From NCBI RefSeq assembly GCF_000714815.1, contig NZ_JMIH01000004.1:186001-250000 (forward strand): a stretch of 64,000 nt of DNA, read 5' to 3'. Source of the DNA: Anditalea andensis. Lineage in GTDB: Bacteria > Bacteroidota > Bacteroidia > Cytophagales > Cyclobacteriaceae. Each line of letters begins with the position of its first letter. Position 1 is the first letter of the stretch. Made by a program: the position numbers and the translations under genes. The notes under the pieces are model-generated. The model did not search any database. It was not told the DNA's origin and saw only the letters and a list, made by a program, of their open reading frames with translations. Of the stretch, positions 34,792 to 43,909 are shown in pieces.

Positions 34792-37008
34792 ATGGCTAAG
34801 CTACCTACATCAGTAGAAAATATAATAGACAAACACGGTCCCCACAAAAACTTTACCCCAGTGGATGGGTACAAGGGAACGCATGAGCCGGACGCATTGG
34901 TAAAGACCCACTGCTGTTTTTGCGGGATGCAGTGCGGGATCCAGCTAAAGGTAAAGGAAAATAAAGTAGTAGGCTTTGAGCCCTGGATGGAGTTCCCTTT
35001 TAATGAAGGCAGGCTTTGCCCAAAAGGCGTGCAGCGCTATCTTCAAAACAACCACCCTGACCGTATTCTATCTCCTCTGCAAAGGGTGGAAGGAAAGGGC
35101 TTCGAACCAATCGGTTGGGATGCCGCTATGGATCGGACTGTCAATGAAATCAAGCGGATCCAAAGGGATTATGGCAATGACGCATTCGGAATGCTTTCAG
35201 GCGTATCCCTTACCAATGAGAAAAGTTATATGGTGGGCAAATTTGCCCGGGTGGCTTTAAAGACGGCCAACTTGGATTACAATGGCCGTCTGTGTATGGT
35301 AAGTGCCGGGGCAGGAAATAAGAAAGCTTTTGGTCTGGACAGGATTTCCAATAACTGGAGTGACCTGAAGCATGCCGAAGTCATCATCATCGCCGGAACC
35401 AACATCAGTGAAACCTTCCCTACCCTCACCCACTACATCTGGCAGGCAAGGGACAATGGAGCCAAGCTGATAGTAGTGGACCCAAGAGTCACTCCGATAG
35501 CTAGAACTGCTGATTTGCATCTTCCTATCAAACCGGGAACCGACTCCGCTTTGTTTGGAATGATATTGAAAATATTGGCAGATAATGACTGGCTGGACCA
35601 TGACTTTATAGATAACCATACAAGTGGTTTTGAAGAGGCACTGGACGCTGTAAAAGATTATGATCTGGACTGGGCACAGGAAACCACAGGCATTAATAAA
35701 GATCTTATACTCCAGGCTGCCACCCTTTGGGGCAAGGCCAGCACCAGTTTTCTCCTCCACGCCCGTGGTATAGAGCACCATACCAAAGGGGTGGATAATG
35801 TCGTGAGCTGTATCAACATCGTACTGGCTACAGGTAGAATCGGCAGGCCATACTGCGGCTATGGTACCATCACCGGACAGGGCAATGGTCAGGGAGGAAG
35901 AGAGCACGGCCACAAATGTGACCAGCTGCCCGGTAACCGTGACATTACCAACCCTGAACACAGAAAATATATTGCCGATGTCTGGGGCATAGATGAAAAG
36001 GATATGCCTGGCAAAGGCCTTTCGGCTTATGAACTGATCGAAGCCATCCATAGAGGTGAAATCAAAGGACTCATCACCATCTGCTTCAATCCACTGGTAT
36101 CACTTCCCAACAATAACTTTGTACGGGAAGCATTGGAAAAACTGGAGTATTATGTGGCCATAGACTTTTTCCTCAATGAAACTGCCCGACATGCTGATGT
36201 GATCATGGCAGGATCCCTTCACGAGGAAGAGGAAGGAACTGTCACCACCGCCGAAGGCCGGGTAGTAAAAATAAATGCCGCCGTCACGCCACCTGACAAT
36301 GCGAGAAGAGACGGAGACATCATCATGGAGCTGGCCCATAGACTGGGTGCCGGAGATAAATTTAATTTCGAGAACAGCGAAGCTATATTCAATGAATTAA
36401 GAGTAGCATCAAAAGGAGGCACTGCCGACTACTATGGAATTACCTATGAAAAAATAGTAAATAACATGGGCATATTCTGGCCATGTCCATCTCTGGATCA
36501 TCCGGGCACGCCAAGGCTTTGGGAAGATAAAAAATTTAGGACCCCGGATGGCAAAGCCCATTTCAACGCTGCGCCTTTCAGACCATCTTCAGAAGTGGTG
36601 GACAAGGAATATCCAGTTGTATTGACTACTGGCCGAGTGGTTTCCCAATACCTAAGTGGTACCCAGACCAGAAGAATAGGGAAACTGGTGGACCAATACC
36701 CAGAGCCACTATTGGAAATCCATCCCAAACTGGCTTATCAGTACGGGATCAAAGAAAGAGAATTAGTAAAAGTGATTACCAGAAGAGGAGAAGCGCTTTT
36801 TCCTGCCCAGCTGGTAGAGACCATCAGGGAGGATACAGTCTTTATCCCCTACCACTGGGGAGGGGTACATTCTGCCAACCAACTGACGATCGGAACCTTG
36901 GATCCTGTCTCCAAGATACCAGAATTCAAGGTCTGTGCCTGTAAGCTTGACCCTACGGGAAAACTGGCTCCGCATCCATCCGAATCCAATGCATATCAAA
37001 GTAACTAA
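34792..37008 (+). CDS. Molybdopterin nitrate reductase catalytic subunit (NasA/NarB-like)
   Basis: 738 residues. The N-terminal [4Fe-4S] site is C41, C44, C48 and C76 ([10 protein letters not shown] and LCPKG). Cys168 in [10 protein letters not shown] is the probable Mo ligand, as in Nap/Nas enzymes. Further cofactor motifs are [28 protein letters not shown] and the C-terminal dinucleotide domain ([16 protein letters not shown]). There is no twin-arginine signal, so it should be cytoplasmic. Size and Cys ligand match assimilatory NarB/NasA, but neighbours are respiratory in type. Another molybdo-oxidoreductase activity cannot be excluded; narK and moa context favours nitrate. Confidence 0.85.
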   Translation: MAKLPTSVENIIDKHGPHKNFTPVDGYKGTHEPDALVKTHCCFCGMQCGIQLKVKENKVVGFEPWMEFPFNEGRLCPKGVQRYLQNNHPDRILSPLQRVEGKGFEPIGWDAAMDRTVNEIKRIQRDYGNDAFGMLSGVSLTNEKSYMVGKFARVALKTANLDYNGRLCMVSAGAGNKKAFGLDRISNNWSDLKHAEVIIIAGTNISETFPTLTHYIWQARDNGAKLIVVDPRVTPIARTADLHLPIKPGTDSALFGMILKILADNDWLDHDFIDNHTSGFEEALDAVKDYDLDWAQETTGINKDLILQAATLWGKASTSFLLHARGIEHHTKGVDNVVSCINIVLATGRIGRPYCGYGTITGQGNGQGGREHGHKCDQLPGNRDITNPEHRKYIADVWGIDEKDMPGKGLSAYELIEAIHRGEIKGLITICFNPLVSLPNNNFVREALEKLEYYVAIDFFLNETARHADVIMAGSLHEEEEGTVTTAEGRVVKINAAVTPPDNARRDGDIIMELAHRLGAGDKFNFENSEAIFNELRVASKGGTADYYGITYEKIVNNMGIFWPCPSLDHPGTPRLWEDKKFRTPDGKAHFNAAPFRPSSEVVDKEYPVVLTTGRVVSQYLSGTQTRRIGKLVDQYPEPLLEIHPKLAYQYGIKERELVKVITRRGEALFPAQLVETIREDTVFIPYHWGGVHSANQLTIGTLDPVSKIPEFKVCACKLDPTGKLAPHPSESNAYQSN

Positions 37009-37025
37009 CCCAAAACCACCATATT

Positions 37026-37595
37026 ATGCCAAATACAAAATATGATCAGCAGATGGAATTTTTCGTGGACATGCAGCGATGTATAGGCTGCCATGCCTGC
37101 GAGATGGCCTGCGCTGAATGTGAGACCAACGGTCAGGAAAGTATGATCCACATTCACTATGTAGACAGAGCAGTGACTACCCAGACCACGGTACAGGTCT
37201 GTATGCACTGCGAAGACCCTGCTTGTGCCAATGTCTGTCCTGCGGATGCCATCTCAAAAGATGATTTTGGAGTAGTGCATACCGCAAATACGGCTAGATG
37301 TATAGGCTGTTCCAACTGTGTACTTGCCTGTCCTTTTGGGGTGCCACAGAAAAATGAGGCGGCCGAACTTATGATGAAGTGCAATATGTGCTATGACAGG
37401 ACCAGCGCCGGCAAAAAACCGATGTGTGCTACGGTATGTCCTACACAGGCCTTATTCTACGGCACCAGAGAGGAAATCCAGAAAATGAGACCCAATAGTA
37501 CCCCTGTCAATAAGTTCTTCTTCGGCATGCAGGAAGTGAACACCAAGGTAAATATCATGATGCCAAAAGGCAGCACCCATTTAAAAGTACATTAA
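37026..37595 (+). CDS. Four-cluster 4Fe-4S ferredoxin subunit
   Basis: 189 residues with sixteen cluster cysteines arranged as in DmsB/NrfC/HybA proteins: [37 protein letters not shown] and CNMCYDR...CATVCP. It would wire electrons between the membrane subunit and the molybdoenzyme. No export signal is visible. It lies 18 nt after the catalytic gene. Confidence 0.9.
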   Translation: MPNTKYDQQMEFFVDMQRCIGCHACEMACAECETNGQESMIHIHYVDRAVTTQTTVQVCMHCEDPACANVCPADAISKDDFGVVHTANTARCIGCSNCVLACPFGVPQKNEAAELMMKCNMCYDRTSAGKKPMCATVCPTQALFYGTREEIQKMRPNSTPVNKFFFGMQEVNTKVNIMMPKGSTHLKVH

Positions 37596-37607
37596 AAATC
37601 CAGTAAG

Positions 37608-38129
37608 ATGGCTGAAGATAAAAACAAACAAATCCCGGATTGGAAGAGGGATTTCCCTATCGATCAAGAAGAGTCTACCCACGTTTCCAGAAGAGAATTC
37701 GCCAAATTCCTTGGCCTGTTTTCAGGTGCATTGGCACTGGGCAATGGTGCTATCGTGCTTAACAGCTGGGCATTTCCGGAAAAGGATCTCGAGGGCGAAC
37801 ATTTTATATGCGATGAAAATGAAGTGCCTGTAGGAGGCATGAAACAATTCGAAATAAGGGGAACCAAAGAGATACCCTATATCCTTATACACCTGGAGGA
37901 AGGAGAATGGCGTGCCTTTGAGCAGAAGTGTACCCATCTAGCCTGTGCGGTAAGATATCGGGCGGATATACAGCAGATCGAATGTCCCTGTCACAAGGGC
38001 TATTTCGATCCCAGAACAGGTGTAGTGATACAGGGACCTCCTCCCCGCCCACTTCCTCAGCTGGAAGTAAAGGTGGCGGATGGAAAAGTATATGTCAAAT
38101 CATTTAAAGATACCCCATATACCTCATGA
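37608..38129 (+). CDS. Rieske 2Fe-2S protein with Tat signal-anchor
   Basis: 173 residues. The N-terminus has a perfect twin-arginine motif SRREFAK before a hydrophobic helix (about residues 25-55), so the domain should be folded first and placed outside the membrane. The Rieske ligands are CTHLAC and CPCHKGYFD. Its stop overlaps the next gene by 4 nt. A Rieske protein in a nitrate reductase operon is uncommon and recalls bc1-like electron input. Confidence 0.88.
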   Translation: MAEDKNKQIPDWKRDFPIDQEESTHVSRREFAKFLGLFSGALALGNGAIVLNSWAFPEKDLEGEHFICDENEVPVGGMKQFEIRGTKEIPYILIHLEEGEWRAFEQKCTHLACAVRYRADIQQIECPCHKGYFDPRTGVVIQGPPPRPLPQLEVKVADGKVYVKSFKDTPYTS

Positions 38130-38419
38130 GCGACTTTAGATCTTCACAGAACGAAGCACACCCAAATAAATCAAACACATTGATGACTGGTATTATCCTG
38201 ATACTGATCCTCGTGATAAGCATTCAGGTATGGTTTCTTTACAGTGCTTTGAATAATGCCTTGGACGATAATTTCGATATAGCAGTAGCTACTTTCCTTG
38301 GTTCTCTTGTATTAGCTTTGGTTTCATTCTGGATTTTGCGATATTTACCTGATCCACGACAGCCAAAAGTAAAAAAGTCAACCTATAATGCTTATAGACC
38401 AACACAAAAGAGTTCATAA
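38126..38419 (+). CDS. Small membrane protein of the nitrate reductase operon
   Basis: 97 residues with two helices (about 22-44 and 54-75) and a basic C-terminus. No family recognised. It overlaps the Rieske gene by 4 nt and moaA by 32 nt, so it is translated with them. It may be an assembly or anchoring subunit of the complex. Confidence 0.65.
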   Translation: MSDFRSSQNEAHPNKSNTLMTGIILILILVISIQVWFLYSALNNALDDNFDIAVATFLGSLVLALVSFWILRYLPDPRQPKVKKSTYNAYRPTQKSS

Positions 38420-39368
38420 TTACTTAAGGATCTCCCTTACGGACAGCTGTAACTTCAGGTGCCAGTACTGTATGCCGGATGAGAACATACAGTGCATGCC
38501 TAACTCACACCTGATGAATCCGGATGAGATCGAATCACTGGCCAAGACCTTTGTGGAGCTTGGAGTGGATAAGATCCGTCTGACCGGGGGTGAACCTATG
38601 GTGAGAAAAGAATTTGTGGACATCATCCGTAGGTTGGCCAAGCTGCCGGTAGAACTTACCCTTACCACCAATGGGGTACTGGTGCATAAGCATATTGACC
38701 TGTTTAAAGAAGTAGGTATCAGATCTGTCAATGTAAGTCTGGACACACTCAATCCTGAAGTTTTTCATCAAATCACCAAAAGGAACCAGTTCCAGCAGGT
38801 ATGGGATAATATCCTGTTATTACTGAAAAATGACTTCAGGGTAAAAATCAATGTGGTGGCGATCACAGGAATGATAGAAAATGAGCTAGCGGATTTTGTC
38901 AAGGTGACCAAAGATTTGCCTCTTCATATCAGGTTTATAGAATTTATGCCTTTTGCCGGCAATCACTGGAAGACCGATCAGGTGCTTACCGCACGGCAGA
39001 TGCTGGAGCTGGTGGAGAAGGAGTTTGACATTGTCAAACTGAAGGATGCGCCACATGACACGGCCAAGAAATATAAGGCAGTTGGACATCAGGGCACCTT
39101 TGCCTTTATCACGACTATGAGTGAACACTTCTGCGGTGACTGTAACCGGATGAGGCTGACTGCTGATGGCAAGATGAAAAACTGCCTGTTCGGCAAAGAT
39201 GAAATGGATCTTTTGGGTACCTTGAGAAAAGGTGAGCCAGTGGTACCTCTTATAGAGAAATCTATCTATATCAAACATGCCATATTGGGCGGACAGTTTA
39301 CAAAAGATTATAACCAGGCCGACGTGGACAAAATAAAAAATAGAAGCATGATTAAAATAGGAGGTTAA
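38388..39368 (+). CDS. moaA: GTP 3',8-cyclase MoaA
   Basis: A 326-residue radical SAM enzyme that starts molybdopterin synthesis. The first cluster is CNFRCQYC, the GGE motif lies in RLTGGEP, and the second cluster is CGDCNRMRLTADGKMKNC. The C-terminal GG required for activity is present (KIGG). Start overlaps the preceding gene by 32 nt, but the MoaA N-terminus (HNYLRISLTDSCNFRC) leaves little room for a later start. Confidence 0.96.
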   Translation: MLIDQHKRVHNYLRISLTDSCNFRCQYCMPDENIQCMPNSHLMNPDEIESLAKTFVELGVDKIRLTGGEPMVRKEFVDIIRRLAKLPVELTLTTNGVLVHKHIDLFKEVGIRSVNVSLDTLNPEVFHQITKRNQFQQVWDNILLLLKNDFRVKINVVAITGMIENELADFVKVTKDLPLHIRFIEFMPFAGNHWKTDQVLTARQMLELVEKEFDIVKLKDAPHDTAKKYKAVGHQGTFAFITTMSEHFCGDCNRMRLTADGKMKNCLFGKDEMDLLGTLRKGEPVVPLIEKSIYIKHAILGGQFTKDYNQADVDKIKNRSMIKIGG

Positions 39369-39369
39369 C

Positions 39370-40545
39370 ATGATCTCGGTAAAAGAAGCAAAAAAGATAC
39401 TTTCGACAAATATCCCTCAAAGTCCCACCCATAAGGTTTCATTGGAAAACTCGGTGGGATTTATTCTTGCAGCAGATATCCATTCCCCTATAGAAGTCCC
39501 CCTTTTTGACAATTCCGCCATGGACGGCTATGCCCTTTCGATTACTGACCCAAAGGGATTTTGGGAAGTCACCCATACCATCCAGGCCGGCGAAACCAAT
39601 CTGCCGGTAATAGCGGAAAATAAAGCTGCGCGAATTTTTACCGGCGCCCCCATACCCAAAGGTACTGATACAGTCATTCAGCAGGAGGTAATCAATAGAG
39701 AAGGTGAACGTATTACATTCGATCTAGAGGGATTTACCAAAGGTCAAAACATCAGACTTAAGGGTAGCCAAAACAAAGTCGGTGACTTACTGGTCCAAAG
39801 TGGCAGCCTCATCACACCGGGAACCATCGGTTTATTAGCATCTGTGGGAATAGCAGAAGTGGAAATATACAAAGCACCCTCGGTAGCGATTATCATTACA
39901 GGTAATGAAATAAAGGATGTGGGGACAGCACTTAAATTCGGAGAAATCTATAACAGCAACGGCCCTGTTTTGAATGCATACCTATCGACACTGGGCATCA
40001 AGGAAATCAAAACTTATAAAGCAGCCGATGATCCTGAGGCCCTAAAGTCCACTATTGAAGAGGCCTTGGCCGGATATGATGTGGTCTTATTTTCTGGAGG
40101 CATATCGGTGGGCGATTATGATTTTGTAAAAAAAGGACTGGAAAAGGCAGGAGTGAAAGAGCTTTTTTATAAAATCAGACAGCGTCCCGGTAAACCCTTA
40201 TTTGCAGGAATGAAAGATGAGAAGCTTATCTTTGCCCTGCCGGGAAATCCTGCTTCTGTAATGACCTGCTTTAACCAATATGTGAAGCCCAGCCTACTGC
40301 AGCTGCTTGGCCATACCTATCCCTGGCAGCCTACCGCCAGACTTACCTTGAGCCATAATTTCAGTAAAAAAGGGGGGTTAACCTTTTTTATGAAAGCACT
40401 AATGAAAGATAATGAAGTGAGCACGCTCACCGGTCAGGAGTCTTTTAACCAATTGTCTTTTGGTGTTTCCAACTGCTTTGCCGAGTTTCCGGAAGATACA
40501 GAAGAAGTAGCCGCCGGCACCGTGGTGGACGTATACGCATGGTAA
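39370..40545 (+). CDS. moeA: Molybdopterin molybdotransferase MoeA
   Basis: 391 residues with MoeA domains in order: N-terminal DNSAMDGYAL, the IFTGAPIPKGTDTVIQQE segment, the MogA-like domain with GDEIK-type ITGNEIK and FSGGISVGDYDFV, FALPGNPASVM, and a C-terminal beta domain. It inserts molybdate into adenylylated molybdopterin. One base separates it from moaA and it overlaps the TauE gene by 7 nt. Confidence 0.95.
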   Translation: MISVKEAKKILSTNIPQSPTHKVSLENSVGFILAADIHSPIEVPLFDNSAMDGYALSITDPKGFWEVTHTIQAGETNLPVIAENKAARIFTGAPIPKGTDTVIQQEVINREGERITFDLEGFTKGQNIRLKGSQNKVGDLLVQSGSLITPGTIGLLASVGIAEVEIYKAPSVAIIITGNEIKDVGTALKFGEIYNSNGPVLNAYLSTLGIKEIKTYKAADDPEALKSTIEEALAGYDVVLFSGGISVGDYDFVKKGLEKAGVKELFYKIRQRPGKPLFAGMKDEKLIFALPGNPASVMTCFNQYVKPSLLQLLGHTYPWQPTARLTLSHNFSKKGGLTFFMKALMKDNEVSTLTGQESFNQLSFGVSNCFAEFPEDTEEVAAGTVVDVYAW

Positions 40546-41288
40546 CTTTGGACTTTATAGAAGGTGCCTGGATGTACCTGTTTTTTCTAATGCCGATGGC
40601 GGCATTTTTATATGCTTCTGTAGGCCATGGTGGTGCCAGCAGTTACCTGATGTTTTTGGCCCTATTTAACTTCGCACCGGAACAGATACGGCCAACGGCT
40701 TTGATCATCAATTTATTTGTATCCTTTTTTGCATATATTTCCTATAGGAAGACCTGTAATTTCCCCACGAAACTTTTTCTGTCACTTATTATATTTTCAG
40801 TGCCCGCCGCATATTTGGGCGGAACTATTCTGGTAGATACTGCCCTCTATAAAAAGATACTTGGTATATTGTTGTTCTTTCCTATTATCCGCTTCCTGAA
40901 TCTATTTCCAGTGGCAGAGAAAAGGGTAGATCAGGAAGTATGGATGGCACCTGTATTGGGACTGATCATAGGATTCTTCTCCGGACTGATCGGTATTGGC
41001 GGGGGGATAATCCTCTCCCCTATCCTCCTTATGCTTGGGTGGACCAATATGAAGGAGACAGCAGCATTGAGCGCGCTCTTTATATTTCTGAATTCAGTTT
41101 CAGGCTATATAGGATCGGCAGCGTATAGTACACCTATAGATTTACAGCTATGGCTACTGATGCCACTCACCCTGATCGGCGGCATGGCAGGTGCCTACTA
41201 TGGAGCCCGAAAGTTTAATGTGCACGTAGTGAAATACCTGCTGACCACCGTATTGTTAATAGCATCAGTAAAATTAATTTTAGCATAA
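40539..41288 (+). CDS. TauE/SafE-family permease inside the molybdenum cofactor operon
   Basis: 249 residues, about eight helices, with the TauE/SafE repeat signatures SVGHGGASSYL and GIGGGIILSPILLMLGW. The family moves sulfite, sulfonates or related anions. It is translationally locked into the operon (7-nt overlap with moeA, 1-nt with mobA). The substrate is unknown; a sulfur or molybdenum-related anion is a reasonable guess. Confidence 0.88.
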   Translation: MVTLDFIEGAWMYLFFLMPMAAFLYASVGHGGASSYLMFLALFNFAPEQIRPTALIINLFVSFFAYISYRKTCNFPTKLFLSLIIFSVPAAYLGGTILVDTALYKKILGILLFFPIIRFLNLFPVAEKRVDQEVWMAPVLGLIIGFFSGLIGIGGGIILSPILLMLGWTNMKETAALSALFIFLNSVSGYIGSAAYSTPIDLQLWLLMPLTLIGGMAGAYYGARKFNVHVVKYLLTTVLLIASVKLILA

Positions 41289-41872
41289 TGGAACATAATA
41301 TAGCGACTTATATATTGGCCGGCGGGAAAAGTAGAAGGATGGGCACAGACAAAGGGCTCATCCATCTAAACGAAAAGCCTATGGTAAGTTATATGTTAAA
41401 CCTGTGCGAGGAAATAGGATATTCTCCCATACTCGTAGCAAATGAAGAAGAATATACTGCTCTGGGATATCCCGTTATCAAAGATCTGATACCTGATTTG
41501 GGGCCAATGGGCGGCCTACATACAGCACTGGAACATAATGAGGCCACCTATGTATTGTTGTTTAGCTGTGACATGCCTTTTATTCCCAAAGAAGCTATAT
41601 TCAAATTAGTAGAAGCTGCTAAAGGCCAATCTATCATCGTTTCAGAATTTATGAAAGATATAAATCCTCTTTTTGCCCTCTATCATACACATCTGAAACA
41701 GCAGGTCAAAAATAATATTACAAATGGTCAATTGAAAATGAAGGATTTCATAATCCATTCTGAACATGTGAAAATAGATATGGAAGACCTTGTACTCCAC
41801 ACACCGCTGCACTTCTCAAATATTAATACTCCTGAAGATTTAGAAAAAAGTAGAAAATTATGGGAAAAATAA
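41288..41872 (+). CDS. mobA: Molybdenum cofactor guanylyltransferase MobA
   Basis: 194 residues beginning with the nucleotide-binding LAGGKSRRMGTDKGLI and containing DLIPDLGPMGGLHTAL and SCDMPFI. MobA attaches GMP to form the bis-MGD cofactor that the nitrate reductase catalytic subunit needs. Start shares a base with the TauE stop. Confidence 0.94.
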   Translation: MEHNIATYILAGGKSRRMGTDKGLIHLNEKPMVSYMLNLCEEIGYSPILVANEEEYTALGYPVIKDLIPDLGPMGGLHTALEHNEATYVLLFSCDMPFIPKEAIFKLVEAAKGQSIIVSEFMKDINPLFALYHTHLKQQVKNNITNGQLKMKDFIIHSEHVKIDMEDLVLHTPLHFSNINTPEDLEKSRKLWEK

Positions 41873-42096
41873 AAGTCAGAGCTTTCGGTATGATAGCAGA
41901 AAAACTGCCATCCAATGAACTGGAACTGGAAAATATAGCCAATACGGACCAATTGCTCGGCTACCTATACCAGCAATATCCAGCACTGAAGCATACAAAG
42001 TTTTCAATAGCGGTAAACCGCAAACAGGTTCATGGAAATGAGCTGATATTACCTGAAAGTGAAGTAGCCCTATTACCTCCATTTTCAGGAGGTTAA
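41860..42096 (+). CDS. moaD: Molybdopterin synthase small subunit MoaD
   Basis: 78 residues with a ubiquitin-like fold ending in the double glycine FSGG that is thiocarboxylated. It overlaps mobA by 13 nt and precedes moeB, its activating enzyme. Confidence 0.92.
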   Translation: MGKIKVRAFGMIAEKLPSNELELENIANTDQLLGYLYQQYPALKHTKFSIAVNRKQVHGNELILPESEVALLPPFSGG

Positions 42097-42106
42097 TTTA
42101 CCTACC

Positions 42107-43195
42107 ATGAGCAGATTTGAAAGACAGACCATATTATCTGGATTTGGGCAGGAAGGGCAAGGAAAATTATCCCATTCTAAAGTGCTGGTGGTGGGAGCAG
42201 GCGGTCTTGGCTGCCCTGCACTTCTCTATCTGGCCGCTGCCGGAGTGGGTACTATCGGTATAGCTGATGGTGATGAGGTATCCCTATCAAATTTAAACCG
42301 CCAGGTAATCTACGGAGAAAGGGATATCGGCAGATCAAAAGCTGAAGTAGCAGCAGAACAGATAAGAAACAAATACAGTGACATTCAGATAAATGTGATC
42401 CCCTATTTCTTAAACAAGGATAATGCTCTCTCGGTTATAGCCGCCTATGATCTGGTGCTGGATGGTTCAGATAACTTTGGCACCCGATATCTGATCAATG
42501 ATGCCTGCTATATCCTTAAAAAACCACTCGTGTTTGGTGCCATATACCAACATGAAGGACAGGTAGCCATACTGAATGTACAGGATAATGAGGAACCTTT
42601 GACCTATAGGGATTTATTCCCTATTCCTCCATCTGCCTCCGAGGTGCCTAACTGCTCCGAAACCGGTGTGTTGGGCGTATTGCCGGGAATCATCGGTACC
42701 ATGCAGGCCACAGAAGCTATAAAATATCTAACCAATTTTGGAAACCCATTGATCCACAAGGTTCTCTTTTACAATCTTAAAGACCATGGCACCTATATGC
42801 TTGATATCGGTTTAAATCCTGATGGAAGAAAACTGATGCCCAGGACCGCTTCTGAATTTCATCAAATGGACTATGCAGTAGTGTGTGGTCCAGGTGATCT
42901 GAAAAGATGGGAAGATGTGCAAACATTTATGGCGGAACATCCTGAAAACGCATGGTTGCTAGATGTGAGAGAAGATCATGAATTGCCAAAATTGGACAAT
43001 TTACCTTATATTCCTATGCCGCTATCACATTTGAAAGACAAAATGCATGAACTGGCCGCATTGGATACTATTTTTGTATTTTGTCAGTCCGGTATAAGGA
43101 GCGCAAGAGCGGTAGAGGATCTTAAGGCTGCTATGCCGGCCAAAAATATTTATACAATAGAAGGAGGTATAAAATCCCTGCTTCAGAAAAACTGA
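42107..43195 (+). CDS. moeB: MoeB-type adenylyltransferase fused to rhodanese domain
   Basis: 362 residues. The ThiF/MoeB domain (1-245) has the ATP loop VVGAGGLGCPALLYLA and NLNRQVIY. A C-terminal rhodanese domain (about 260-362) carries the active-site loop FCQSGIRSARAV. It adenylates the MoaD terminus and can deliver sulfur through the rhodanese Cys. The fusion is common in Bacteroidota. Confidence 0.93.
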   Translation: MSRFERQTILSGFGQEGQGKLSHSKVLVVGAGGLGCPALLYLAAAGVGTIGIADGDEVSLSNLNRQVIYGERDIGRSKAEVAAEQIRNKYSDIQINVIPYFLNKDNALSVIAAYDLVLDGSDNFGTRYLINDACYILKKPLVFGAIYQHEGQVAILNVQDNEEPLTYRDLFPIPPSASEVPNCSETGVLGVLPGIIGTMQATEAIKYLTNFGNPLIHKVLFYNLKDHGTYMLDIGLNPDGRKLMPRTASEFHQMDYAVVCGPGDLKRWEDVQTFMAEHPENAWLLDVREDHELPKLDNLPYIPMPLSHLKDKMHELAALDTIFVFCQSGIRSARAVEDLKAAMPAKNIYTIEGGIKSLLQKN

Positions 43196-43196
43196 G

Positions 43197-43640
43197 ATGA
43201 TGGAAAGAAAACCTAAAAACATATTTGTTGAAGGGCCGATCACACCTATAAAAATCGGGAACTCTATAGAAAACCACAGTAAGAAAACAGGTATAGGGGG
43301 CCACAGTATTTTTCTCGGACAGGTAAGGGCCGATGTAAAGGAAGAAGGAACAGTAAAAGGAATCGAGTACACTTGTTATGAAGAGATGGCCCTCGAAAAA
43401 GCTTTCGAGATCCGGGAAGATGTATTTGCCAAATACCCCCTTACCTGTATGCACATCTACCATAGCTTAGGTTATATAAAAGCAGGTGAAATATGTCTTT
43501 TCGTGTTCACATCCTCCAAACATCGTAAAGCAGCCATAGATGCCTGCGAAGAACTGGTCGAGCGGATTAAAAAAGAAGTCCCTATATGGGGCAAAGAGAT
43601 CATAGGTGAGGAAAAGGCAGTTTGGAAGGAAAATAAATAA
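43197..43640 (+). CDS. moaE: Molybdopterin synthase catalytic subunit MoaE
   Basis: 147 residues with GIGGHSIFLGQVRAD, the Y-x-CYEEMA segment and the catalytic lysine region VPIWGKE. It pairs with MoaD to insert the dithiolene sulfurs. One base separates it from moeB. Just after it, two near-identical 13-nt stretches (GAATACCGGA core) repeat around 43650-43685; no gene lies in 43641-43909. Confidence 0.94.
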   Translation: MMERKPKNIFVEGPITPIKIGNSIENHSKKTGIGGHSIFLGQVRADVKEEGTVKGIEYTCYEEMALEKAFEIREDVFAKYPLTCMHIYHSLGYIKAGEICLFVFTSSKHRKAAIDACEELVERIKKEVPIWGKEIIGEEKAVWKENK

Positions 43641-43877
43641 AAAAAGGACCGAATACCGGAATAGAAAAAGGCCAGAATACCGGAGACAAGAGAAGCTACA
43701 CGCAGAGTTTATGTATGATGACCGGGCCATAGTTACCGAATATTTATAAAAGAAACTAATCATAGCTTCACCGCCGTGACGTAGGTATGGAATATGAAAG
43801 CTTTGATAAGAAAGAAATTGTGTCAAATAAAATTAGGACGTGACAAGTTAAATGAAAAAAATCGGAAATCGGGTTCT

Positions 43878-43892
43878 ACTGACATCCGTCAT
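43878..43892 (+). promoter_or_regulatory. FNR-like palindrome at the moaC-moaB start
   Basis: ACTGACATCCGTCAT differs from the narK site by one base. It ends only 18 nt before the start codon, too close for class II activation of this gene, so it may repress or act on an unseen promoter. Confidence 0.45.
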
Positions 43893-43909
43893 CCGACAAA
43901 TAAACAACC

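Noticed and set aside
34792-37008. Formate dehydrogenase instead of nitrate reductase
   Set aside because: The Mo-ligand region [10 protein letters not shown] is of the Nas/Nap kind, and narK and Moco genes flank it.
43645-43690. Direct repeat around GAATACCGGA
   Set aside because: Only two short copies; no element ends or further copies in the window.
43467-43826. 119-codon minus-strand frame over moaE and the following gap
   Set aside because: It overlaps moaE on the opposite strand and looks like a shadow frame.
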